A stretch of DNA of 5,624 nt from Treponema sp. Its GTDB lineage: Bacteria; Spirochaetota; Spirochaetia; Treponematales; Breznakiellaceae. The position numbers and the translations under genes are program-made. The notes under the pieces are model-generated. The model was not told the DNA's origin, ran no database searches, and worked only from the letters and a program-made list of their open reading frames with translations. Where the stretch lies: assembly GCA_031288815.1 (NCBI GenBank), contig JAITQR010000006.1:1-5624 (forward strand), given 5' to 3'. Of this stretch, positions 1 to 5,490 are shown one piece after another; position 1 is the stretch's first letter, and each line of letters starts with the position of its first letter.

Positions 1-160
1 CGGGCCCCATACTACCCCGGAAACGGATCATCTGCCCAACGATATGGAAATGGCCAGCACCGGGTATCTTTCCTATCAGAAGGTGTATTTCGGCCAGATT
101 AGCCCCGCCCAGGGAGGACAGGAAATTTACGAATTGATTGTGCGGATGATGAATAAATAG
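1..160 (+). CDS. C-terminal fragment of an unrecognised protein
   Basis: An open frame enters from the left edge (first full codon at base 2) and runs 52 codons to a TAG at 158-160. The fragment begins GPHTTPETDHLPND and ends EIYELIVRMMNK. Its codon choice is GC-rich in third positions, like the genes downstream, and no stop interrupts it, so a real gene tail is likely. The middle is aromatic and polar (STGYLSYQKVYFGQ), and the last 15 residues look like an amphipathic helix. I see no motif that lets me name a family, and the N-terminal part lies outside the window. Nearly 200 non-coding bases and a hairpin separate it from the next gene, so co-transcription is uncertain. Confidence 0.6.
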   Translation, partial: GPHTTPETDHLPNDMEMASTGYLSYQKVYFGQISPAQGGQEIYELIVRMMNK

Positions 161-163
161 AGT

Positions 164-193
164 CTGTCCGCAGGGCCTTCGCGTTATGGACAG
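164..193 (+). repeat. Short inverted repeat just after the first gene's stop
   Basis: CTGTCC (164-169) and GGACAG (188-193) are perfect reverse complements with an 18-nt loop, starting four bases after the TAG of the left-edge gene. There is no T-run behind it, so it is a poor intrinsic terminator. It may stabilise the 3' end of the message, or be chance. Confidence 0.2.
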
Positions 194-264
194 GCGGTTT
201 AAAACCCGATTGGAAAGTACGGAACCATTGGACTTGTTCGGCAATACGTTTGTTGCGGGTCTTA

Positions 265-283
265 CGAAATACTCCGTATTTTG
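265..283 (+). repeat. Small hairpin upstream of the serine hydrolase
   Basis: AAATAC (267-272) and GTATTT (276-281) pair perfectly around a 3-nt loop, and the stem can be extended by one G-T wobble and one C-G pair to 265-283. It lies 16 bases before the larger hairpin at 300-329, so the leader may fold into two consecutive stems. It is short enough to be coincidental. Confidence 0.3.
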
Positions 284-299
284 CTGTTTCCAAGGGGCT

Positions 300-338
300 G
301 TTGTTCGGAAACCGGAGTTTCCGAACAACGCTATTTTT
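300..338 (+). terminator. Perfect 13-bp hairpin with short T-run (terminator- or attenuator-like)
   Basis: The arms at 300-312 and 317-329 are perfectly complementary (GTTGTTCGGAAAC and GTTTCCGAACAAC) around a 4-nt loop, CGGA. Five T residues follow at 334-338, four bases after the stem. The T-run touches the AAGGAG at 339-344. The structure could end transcription from the gene closing at 160, or act as an attenuator or mRNA-protecting stem in the leader of the serine hydrolase. It could also be a copy of a dispersed palindromic repeat. The offset between stem and T-run makes it an imperfect intrinsic terminator. Confidence 0.5.
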
Positions 339-357
339 AAGGAGCTGGGTGACAGAC

Positions 358-1563
358 ATGGAAAATTCCGGGGGATTTTGTCCTAAAAGACTGGGAAACG
401 TGGACGCTTACCTGCGGCGTATCGTCGACGCCGGGGAAGCCGCGGGGGTAAGCGCCGTCATCGTACGCCGGGATGTGACCGCGTACCGGAAGAGTTTCGG
501 CATGCAGGATAGGGAGCGGAACATCCCCATGGGGGACGACACCATCTTCCGCGTGTATTCCATGACCAAAACCTTTACCGTTGTGGCGGCCATGACCCTC
601 TACGAGAAAGGCTTTTTCAAGCTCCATGACCCCATAGCGGAATTTCTTCCCGCCTTCAGGGAACCGAAGGTGGCCCGCCACGACGCGAGGGGTATTGTCC
701 AGCTGGAAAACGCCCGGCAGCCCCTGACTTTTGAGCATCTCTTTACCATGACCTCCGGGATACCCTACCCCGGGGAACAGTCCTACTCGGCCCTGCTTTT
801 CCGGGAAGCCGAAAAGGCTTCGATTGAGGACGCCGCCCGGGGGAAGCCCTGGACCACCGCCCGGGTTGTTGACGAGGCGGCCAAGATTCCCCTTTGCTTC
901 CATCCCGGCGAATACTGGATGTACGGCTTTTCCCACGACATCCTGGGCCGGCTTATCGAGGTGATTTCGGGAAAAACCCTGGGCGCTTATTTGAAAGACA
1001 CCATTTTCGATCCCCTGGGGCTTACCGATACCGCTTTTTACGTCCCCGAGGAAAAGCGATCCCGTCTCGCGGCGGTGTACGTCCATACGGAATCGGGACT
1101 TCAACGGCAGGAGGAGCCGGCCTGGGTCGATCCGGGCAAGGAAAAGGGGCCGCCGGCCTATGAGAGCGGGGGAGCCGGGCTTGCCTCGACCCTGGCGGAC
1201 ATGGCCAGGTACGGGCGGCTCCTGTTACGAGGCAAGCTGGACGGTTTCAGGATCCTTTCCCGCAAAACCGTGGAGCTTATCAGGCAGGACCACGTAAGGC
1301 CGGAGCTAATGTCCGGCTTTGCCTTCCCCCAGATGGCCGGCTACGGCTACGGGCTGGGGGTCAGGGCCATGCGGGATACGGTTGCCGCCGGCCTCAACGG
1401 TTCCCTGGGGGAGTGGGCCTGGGGCGGTATGCTGGGCACCTGGTACTGTATAGACCCCGGGGAAGATATGGTGGCGGTGTTCCTGGTTCAGCGTTACCCC
1501 GGGGGAAACGCCGATCTGCCCAAGCGTTTTATCCAGACCGTTTACGGGGCCATTGACGATTAG
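358..1563 (+). CDS. Serine hydrolase, beta-lactamase / esterase family VIII type
   Basis: A 401-residue protein of the serine beta-lactamase-like fold, a family that includes class C beta-lactamases, family VIII carboxylesterases and DD-peptidases. The nucleophile motif SxxK is S68-M-T-K71 in the context FRVYSMTKTF. The second motif is the family VIII form around Y189 (GEYWMYGFSHDILGRLIE), with Ser rather than Asn after YGF. The third motif is a late W355-G-G, replacing the KTG of true beta-lactamases. This pattern favours an esterase or amidase over an antibiotic-degrading enzyme. There is no signal peptide or membrane segment, so it should be cytoplasmic. Length is normal for the family. 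I chose ATG 358 because GGTGA at 348-352 gives a 5-nt spacing; GTG 349, with AAGGAG only 4 nt away, is a possible alternative. The frame stays open further upstream (TTG 250), but that part translates the hairpin and is not credible protein. The substrate cannot be told. Confidence 0.9.
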   Translation: MENSGGFCPKRLGNVDAYLRRIVDAGEAAGVSAVIVRRDVTAYRKSFGMQDRERNIPMGDDTIFRVYSMTKTFTVVAAMTLYEKGFFKLHDPIAEFLPAFREPKVARHDARGIVQLENARQPLTFEHLFTMTSGIPYPGEQSYSALLFREAEKASIEDAARGKPWTTARVVDEAAKIPLCFHPGEYWMYGFSHDILGRLIEVISGKTLGAYLKDTIFDPLGLTDTAFYVPEEKRSRLAAVYVHTESGLQRQEEPAWVDPGKEKGPPAYESGGAGLASTLADMARYGRLLLRGKLDGFRILSRKTVELIRQDHVRPELMSGFAFPQMAGYGYGLGVRAMRDTVAAGLNGSLGEWAWGGMLGTWYCIDPGEDMVAVFLVQRYPGGNADLPKRFIQTVYGAIDD

Positions 1564-1568
1564 AGTTT

Positions 1569-1626
1569 GTCGCGCTTCGCCCGTGAAACCCTAAAAAATC
1601 GCGCCGGGGAGGCGATTTTGCCTCCC
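1569..1626 (+). repeat. Palindromic intergenic element after the serine hydrolase
   Basis: Two overlapping, mutually exclusive stems lie here. AAAATCGC (1595-1602) pairs with GCGATTTT (1612-1619), and GGGAGGC (1607-1613) pairs with GCCTCCC (1620-1626) around a GATTTT loop. The first stem has A-runs before it and T-runs after it, so it could work as a weak bidirectional terminator; read on the minus strand its T-run is six long. The block begins with GTCGCGCTTCGC (1569-1580), which recurs as its reverse complement at 5302-5313. The 12-mer at 1609-1620 recurs at 5280-5291. This suggests a degenerate dispersed repeat rather than a dedicated terminator. Confidence 0.45.
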
Positions 1627-1681
1627 AAACTCCCTTTGAGCCAAAGCTTCCGGAGTCTTCCACCTGGCCCGCCGCCTGTGG

Positions 1682-1707
1682 TATTTTGGTTAAAATTCTT
1701 CTAAAAT
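1682..1707 (+). promoter_or_regulatory. AT-rich promoter-like block before ackA
   Basis: After a GC-rich spacer the sequence turns abruptly AT-rich. It holds an extended -10-like TGGTATTTT (1679-1687) and two TAAAAT boxes (1691-1696 and 1702-1707). No good -35 box stands at the right distance from any of them. A start of transcription about 20-35 bases before the ackA ATG is plausible, but the exact box cannot be chosen from sequence alone. Confidence 0.3.
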
Positions 1708-1714
1708 TGAAGAA
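1696..1714 (+). repeat. Small hairpin abutting the ackA ribosome binding site
   Basis: TTCTTC (1696-1701) and GAAGAA (1709-1714) are perfect complements around a 7-nt loop, TAAAATT. The stem ends three bases before the GAGG (1717-1720) that serves as Shine-Dalgarno for ATG 1727. If it is in the transcript it could influence ribosome access, but the stem is short and AT-rich, hence weak. Confidence 0.25.
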
Positions 1715-1726
1715 GCGAGGTAGTAC

Positions 1727-3064
1727 ATGGTTATTTTGACGCTGAATTGCGGATCTTCGTCCGCCAAATATCAGGTATACGACTGGGAAGCCAAGGATAT
1801 TCTGGCGGTGGGTATCGTGGAGAAGGTCACCCTGGGGGGCTCGTTCATCAGCCACAAGGCAAAGGGCAAGGAAGAAGTTACGTTTAACCACGACTGCCCC
1901 ACCCATACGGAGGCGGTGGATCTGATCATCAGGACCCTGACGGGCAAAGAGCACGGGGTGATCAGCGATATGTCGGTCATCAAGGCGGTGGGACACCGAG
2001 TACTCCACGGGGGGGACAAGTTTACCAAAAGCGTCATTGTGGACGACGCGGCCATGGCGGCCTTCAACGAGGTAAAGGATCTGGGGCCCCTGCACAATCC
2101 GGCCAACATCATGGGGATAGAGGCGGCCAGGAAGGTGCTGCCCCGGGTCCCCCACTGCGCCATCATGGATACCGCCTGGCATCAGACCATGCCGCCCGAG
2201 TCTTTCCTCTACGCGGTGCCCTACGAGTGGTACGAGAAGTATTCGGTCCGGCGTTACGGTTTTCACGGAACCAGTTTCCTCTACACCGCCAAAAGGGCCG
2301 CGGTACTCCTGGGCAAGGATCCCTTCCGGACGAACCTTATCATCTGCCATCTGGGGAACGGCTCCTCGATAAACGCGGTCAAGAACGGCTGTTCCTTCGA
2401 CACTTCCATGGGAATAACCCCCCTGGAAGGCCTTATCATGGGAACCCGTTCCGGGGACGCGGATATGGCCATGCCCTTCTACGTGATGCGGAAGACCGGC
2501 ATGAGCGCCGCCGAGATGGAAAGCGCCCTGAACAAGAAATCCGGGCTTTTGGGGATAACCAGCAGGTACGCGGACCGGCGGGACATCCAGAAAGCCAAGC
2601 TGGAGGGGGACAAGCGGGCCCTTTTGGCCCAGGACATGGAAGCCCACCGGGTCAAGAAGTACATCGGGGCCTATCAGGCGGTACTGGGCCGGGTGGACGC
2701 CCTGGTCTTTACCGCCGGAGTGGGGGAATTCGCCTGGTTCATGCGGGAGAAGATCCTTTCCGGCCTTGAGGATATCGGGATTGTCTTTGATCCCGATAAA
2801 AACAAGGCTTCCCATACACGGAATACCGAGACGATGATCAGCAAAGCGGAATCGAGGATCCCCATCTACATCATCCCCACGGACGAGGAACTGGTGATGA
2901 CCGAGGACGCCTACGCCCTTATGGCCGGGACTTACGACATTCACACCCAATTCAGGTATTCTTTCCAGGCCAGGGACTATGTAAACAAGGGCCGGGCGGC
3001 GGGGCTGAAGGAAGAGCTTGCCAGGAACCCGGAACTTCACGGAATTATCGCCCTTCCCAAATAG
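1727..3064 (+). CDS. ackA: Acetate kinase
   Basis: Catalyses acetyl phosphate + ADP to acetate + ATP, reversibly, in the cytoplasm; it is the substrate-level ATP step of acetate-forming fermentation. Both family signatures are clear: LNCGSSSAK (N7 to K14) and GHRVLHGG (89-96). Key residues known from the Methanosarcina enzyme fall at the same numbers here: N7, R91, D148 ([10 protein letters not shown]), H180 (RYGFHGTS), H208 (HLGNGSS) and R241 (GTRSGD). The late glutamate is E387 in PTDEE. All catalytic residues are intact, so the enzyme should be active. ATG 1727 has GAGG six bases upstream. At 445 residues it exceeds the usual 400 or so; the extra 40-45 residues form a basic, helix-like C-terminal tail from about residue 402. 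I believe long forms are typical of treponemes, but cannot check. The next gene follows after 9 nt. No phosphotransacetylase gene is in the window. Confidence 0.98.
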   Translation: MVILTLNCGSSSAKYQVYDWEAKDILAVGIVEKVTLGGSFISHKAKGKEEVTFNHDCPTHTEAVDLIIRTLTGKEHGVISDMSVIKAVGHRVLHGGDKFTKSVIVDDAAMAAFNEVKDLGPLHNPANIMGIEAARKVLPRVPHCAIMDTAWHQTMPPESFLYAVPYEWYEKYSVRRYGFHGTSFLYTAKRAAVLLGKDPFRTNLIICHLGNGSSINAVKNGCSFDTSMGITPLEGLIMGTRSGDADMAMPFYVMRKTGMSAAEMESALNKKSGLLGITSRYADRRDIQKAKLEGDKRALLAQDMEAHRVKKYIGAYQAVLGRVDALVFTAGVGEFAWFMREKILSGLEDIGIVFDPDKNKASHTRNTETMISKAESRIPIYIIPTDEELVMTEDAYALMAGTYDIHTQFRYSFQARDYVNKGRAAGLKEELARNPELHGIIALPK

Positions 3065-3073
3065 GTAGGTTCA

Positions 3074-4162
3074 TTGTCCAGAATAGAAGAATCGGCCGGG
3101 CTTCTCTGCATAGGTAACGTGATAGTTGATTTTTTTGCCCGGGGAGACAGGGATTTCGCCCGGCGGCACGGTATTGATCAGTCGGTACAGCACCTGGAAT
3201 ATGAGGCCCTTGCGGCGGCTCTCCGGGAATTGCCGGACAAGTTCAGTTGTTCCGGCGGCGGGGCCGCCAATGTGGCGAAAATCGCGGGCCTTCTGGGGAT
3301 GGAGGTCTGTTTCATGGGGGCCGCGGGAAGGTCTCCGGACTCCGGCGGCCTTGACGAGCGGGGCCGCTTCTTTGAGGCGGAGCTTTCGGCCGCCGGGGTA
3401 AAGACCAGGCTGTTTCCCCGAAACGTCCCTACCGGGTGCTGCCTGATACTGAAACTGGGGGAGGAGGGGAAATCCAGGGGAAGCGCCGGCGAAGAGGAAA
3501 CCCGGATAGCCGCCGCCCCCTCCGCCGCCCTGAAACTTGACAGGCAGGATATCCGGGAGGAAGACATACGCCGCGCCGGCGTGGTGGTGATAGACGGCTA
3601 CCTGATGGAGCGCCAGGACCTGGTACGGCAGGTTCTTGACCTGGCGAACCGGAGCGGAACCGCCGTGGCCCTGGATCTAAGCTCCGCCGCGATTGCCCGG
3701 GCCCGGGCCCACGAAATAGTCACCTACGGCCGGATCTACCCCCTCATCCTCTTTATGAACGAGGATGAGTCCACCGCCTTCTACGAAACCCTGAGCAACC
3801 GGGAAATCGGGGAGGGCGCCGAGGAGTTGGAGTACTTTACCGAAGACATGTACCGTTTTTTCCTGGGCCTTACGGTCAACGAAATTTTCCCTATTGTGGT
3901 GGTTAAGCGGGGAAAGTGGGGGGCCGTGGTGTTCGCCGGGGGAAACACCCTGAAAAGCAGAACCTTCGCGGTACACCCCCATGACAGCACCGGCGCGGGA
4001 GACGCTTTCTGCGCCGCCTTCGTTTCCGCCTGGCTCCGGGGCATGCCGCTTTTAAAATGCGCGGATCTGGGGAACAAGACCGCCCGCTTGGTTTTGGAAG
4101 CGCCGGGCGCGCAAATCGCCCAAAAGAAGCTGAAAGGTTTGCGAAAGATCCTGGACCATTAG
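3074..4162 (+). CDS. PfkB-family carbohydrate or nucleoside kinase
   Basis: A 362-residue ribokinase-fold kinase that transfers phosphate from ATP to a sugar or nucleoside hydroxyl. Seen in order: the first strand LLCIGNVIVDFF (10-21); the N-terminal PfkB motif GGGAANVAKIAGLLG (61-75); the PTG of the lid region (119-121); N229-E-D-E232, matching the NxxE magnesium/phosphate motif; VVVKRGKWGA (275-284); and the C-terminal signature D304-STGAGD310, with D310 as catalytic base. All key residues are present. After PTG the usual short turn is replaced by a longer polar stretch rich in Gly and Glu (about 129-143). The start is TTG 3074, with AGG at 3067-3069; no later start keeps the first strand. 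It lies 9 nt after ackA, so one transcript with translational coupling is likely. The substrate is unresolved: adenosine, ribose, fructose and other sugars are all possible. Confidence 0.92.
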   Translation: MSRIEESAGLLCIGNVIVDFFARGDRDFARRHGIDQSVQHLEYEALAAALRELPDKFSCSGGGAANVAKIAGLLGMEVCFMGAAGRSPDSGGLDERGRFFEAELSAAGVKTRLFPRNVPTGCCLILKLGEEGKSRGSAGEEETRIAAAPSAALKLDRQDIREEDIRRAGVVVIDGYLMERQDLVRQVLDLANRSGTAVALDLSSAAIARARAHEIVTYGRIYPLILFMNEDESTAFYETLSNREIGEGAEELEYFTEDMYRFFLGLTVNEIFPIVVVKRGKWGAVVFAGGNTLKSRTFAVHPHDSTGAGDAFCAAFVSAWLRGMPLLKCADLGNKTARLVLEAPGAQIAQKKLKGLRKILDH

Positions 4163-4206
4163 CAGGCTGCTTGGACTAAAGGGCAACCTAAAAATTTTAC
4201 CGCAAA

Positions 4207-4320
4207 GGCCGAAGGCCGGGCGAAAAGTCGCGCGAAGGAAGGATATGATTAGAAACCAGGCCCTTCGTGTACCGTTGTGCGCTGGCCAAATGGCCTTGGG
4301 GGTTAATATTTTTCGTCACC
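4207..4320 (+). repeat. Dispersed repeat, left copy (inverted partner at 5364-5466)
   Basis: This 114-base stretch matches the reverse complement of 5364-5466 across its whole length. The shared blocks include GGCCGAAGGCC, GGCGAAAAG, CGAAGGA, GGCCCTTCGTGTACC, TTGTGCGC and GGTTAATATT. The left copy carries about 11 additional bases around 4283-4294 (GGCC-AAAT-GGCC, a mini-hairpin). It fills most of the space between the convergent kinase and esterase genes and reaches just past the esterase stop codon (TGA on the minus strand, 4316-4318). It may serve as a shared 3'-end structure for both genes. No open frame of note lies inside it. Confidence 0.75.
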
Positions 4321-5017
4321 CGGTTTTCGCGGACCCCGTAAGTTCCAGGTACTTTTGGAAGTAGCGCCTTCCGAATTCCCGGAGGGATTTGGAATCAAAA
4401 TGGAGATTGTCGCCTTTTGATACCAGCCCTTCGGCGCCGGCCAGGGCCATGCCCCTGTTTTCCGCCGCGAGTTTCGCCAGTTCCCGGTTCACTACCGGGA
4501 AGAAGGGCTCGGCGTTTTTCGGATTGTCTTTCAGAAAGTAACCCAGCTCGCCCAGTATAACCGGCGCGCCTTCAACACCGCAGTCCCTCAGAAGGGCCTT
4601 AATCATTCCGCTAAACCGTTTCGCGTAAGAGGAGGCGTTTTTTTCGTCCCCGCTGTCCCCTTCGCCCTGGTGCCAGAGAACCCCTTTTACCTCGCTGATG
4701 TTTTTCGCCAGCCCGCACTGGTATACCGCGTGGGTGTAAAGCTGGCCCCCTTCCCGCCAGTCTTCAAGGGAAGTGCCGCCGTCGGCGCAGGGGATAAGCC
4801 CCGCCTGGCCGCCGAATTTTTTCTGGTATTCATCGGCGAAACTCACCGCCAGGGAAACCCCGGCAAAGGGACGGTCATAGTTAACCGGCTCGCTCAGGGG
4901 GTACCAGCGGCCGTTTCGCAGCATAAAAAGGTTGGCGTTTTCTATAGGGGGCTCTTCGCCGATTAAACCCCGCCCGGCCATATTGGACTGGCCTATCATC
5001 AGAAACGAATGAACCAT
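4316..5017 (-). CDS. SGNH-fold carbohydrate acetylesterase (SASA / CE6-like)
   Basis: A 233-residue hydrolase of the sialate O-acetylesterase-like SGNH group (PF03629-type; carbohydrate esterase family 6 relatives). Block I is MIGQSNMAGRG with nucleophile S11. A Gly-rich oxyanion region, CADGGTSLEDW, lies at 77-87. The conserved WHQGEGD is at 115-121, and the late Asp-His pair of the triad is D203-N-L-H206. These are the expected positions, and the length suits a single compact domain. There is no signal peptide or membrane segment, so it should act in the cytoplasm, probably removing acetyl groups from imported oligosaccharides or acetylated sugars; that substrate is inference. The ATG at 5017-5015 is preceded by a perfect AAGGAGGT with a 10-nt spacing. 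The gene is alone on its strand, converges on the kinase gene, and is bracketed by inverted copies of a dispersed repeat. Confidence 0.92.
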   Translation of the reverse strand: MVHSFLMIGQSNMAGRGLIGEEPPIENANLFMLRNGRWYPLSEPVNYDRPFAGVSLAVSFADEYQKKFGGQAGLIPCADGGTSLEDWREGGQLYTHAVYQCGLAKNISEVKGVLWHQGEGDSGDEKNASSYAKRFSGMIKALLRDCGVEGAPVILGELGYFLKDNPKNAEPFFPVVNRELAKLAAENRGMALAGAEGLVSKGDNLHFDSKSLREFGRRYFQKYLELTGSAKTG

Positions 5018-5027
5018 GGTAAGCTTT

Positions 5028-5035
5028 ACCTCCTT
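5028..5035 (-). promoter_or_regulatory. Strong Shine-Dalgarno of the esterase gene
   Basis: On the minus strand the sequence reads AAGGAGGT, a full complement to the 16S rRNA tail, 10 bases before the ATG. This is the strongest ribosome binding site in the window and fixes the start codon. Confidence 0.85.
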
Positions 5036-5069
5036 GAATATTTATCATACCCCATTATTCGCAGACCCT

Positions 5070-5097
5070 GATATATCGGGCAGGTACGGCAAGACAA
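5070..5097 (-). promoter_or_regulatory. Sigma-70-like promoter of the esterase gene
   Basis: On the minus strand, TTGTCT (5097-5092) and TATATC (5075-5070) are separated by 16 bases, a good match to -35 and -10 boxes. Transcription would start near 5063, giving a leader of about 45 bases that includes the AAGGAGGT. A closer TATGAT (5049-5044) also resembles a -10 box, but it has no -35 partner and would start transcription almost on the ribosome binding site. Confidence 0.5.
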
Positions 5098-5268
5098 TTG
5101 CCTTTTTTGAACCTATCGTCTTATTCCAAAATTCCCCGACCGCGCCGGATTCCGTTTACGAGAAGGCGGAAATATCCCACCTAAAAGCCTCTATACCTCG
5201 GCACCATGGAACGGGAACTTGACCGGAATTCTGCGTTCATGGGCGTAAACCCGCTTCCTTGGGAGCCA

Positions 5269-5313
5269 GTCGCGCTTGTGAGGCGATTTTGGGAGGTACC
5301 CGCGAAGCGCGAC
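5269..5313 (+). repeat. Palindromic element sharing words with 1569-1626
   Basis: GTCGCGCTT (5269-5277) and AAGCGCGAC (5305-5313) are perfect 9-bp inverted arms with a 27-nt loop. The loop includes GAGGCGATTTTG (5280-5291), identical to 1609-1620. The right arm plus its flank (5302-5313) is the exact reverse complement of 1569-1580. Two separate 12-base matches between two intergenic sites 3.7 kb apart suggest copies of one degenerate repeat. Confidence 0.5.
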
Positions 5314-5363
5314 GGCCCGTTAGTAGCTTGATTGAGCTAAACAGCCGGGTAAGAGAGAAACCA

Positions 5364-5466
5364 GGTAATGAAGAATATTAACCGCGAAGGCGCACAAAGG
5401 TACACGAAGGGCCGGTTTACCTAATATTATTCCTCCTTCGTGCGCCTTTTCGCCTGGCCTTCGGCC
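5364..5466 (-). repeat. Dispersed repeat, right copy (inverted partner at 4207-4320)
   Basis: The reverse complement of this 103-base stretch aligns with 4207-4320, with scattered substitutions and one insertion of about 11 bases in the left copy. Internally it is strongly palindromic. CGAAGGCGCACAAAGG (5385-5400) pairs with CCTTCGTGCGCCTTTT (5435-5450), with only two mismatches and one wobble. An alternative inner stem pairs CACGAAGG (5403-5410) with CCTTCGTG (5435-5442). It begins 25 bases beyond the stop codon of the right-edge minus-strand gene, so it may act as a 3'-end stem for that transcript. Confidence 0.75.
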
Positions 5467-5490
5467 TAATTTTAAAGTATGTCTTTTAGG

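Larger units (their letters stand above)
5018..5490. other. Gene-free stretch with promoter and palindromic repeats
   Basis: About 470 bases lack a credible gene. From left to right they hold the esterase ribosome binding site and promoter (to about 5097), about 170 bases with no recognisable feature (5098-5268), a palindromic element (5269-5313), a short spacer, and the right copy of the dispersed repeat (5364-5466). A 41-codon frame from ATG 5206 to TGA 5331 has no ribosome binding site and reads through the palindrome, so I do not call it a gene. Confidence 0.6.

Noticed and set aside
250..357. N-terminal extension of the serine hydrolase from TTG 250
   Set aside because: The extra 36 residues translate the perfect hairpin at 300-329 and have no ribosome binding site, while good ribosome binding sequences lie just before 349/358.
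99..359. Minus-strand frame of 86 codons across the first intergenic region
   Set aside because: It overlaps the end of the left-edge gene and the palindromic hairpin and shows no domain. The open frame is probably a by-product of repeat sequence.
337..1104. Minus-strand frame of 255 codons opposite the serine hydrolase
   Set aside because: Antisense shadow of a gene with clear family motifs. Gly/His/Pro-rich translation typical of such shadows.
1529..3040. Long minus-strand frame of 503 codons opposite ackA
   Set aside because: It is a shadow of the GC-rich ackA coding strand. The translation is low in recognisable motifs, and ackA has complete catalytic signatures.
4161..4217. Intrinsic terminator immediately after the PfkB kinase
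   Set aside because: AGCA/TGCT and GGCC/GGCC stems are too short and lack T-runs. The larger repeat at 4207-4320 is the better candidate for a 3'-end structure.
5016..5222. Plus-strand frame of 68 codons in the esterase upstream region
   Set aside because: It starts on the reverse complement of the esterase start codon, runs through its promoter, and has no ribosome binding site or recognisable domain.
5206..5331. Small plus-strand frame of 41 codons starting MERELDRNSAF
   Set aside because: No Shine-Dalgarno precedes it and half of it is translated from the palindromic element at 5269-5313.
4190..5470. CRISPR-like array
   Set aside because: There are only two long inverted copies with a gene between them, and no regularly spaced direct repeats.
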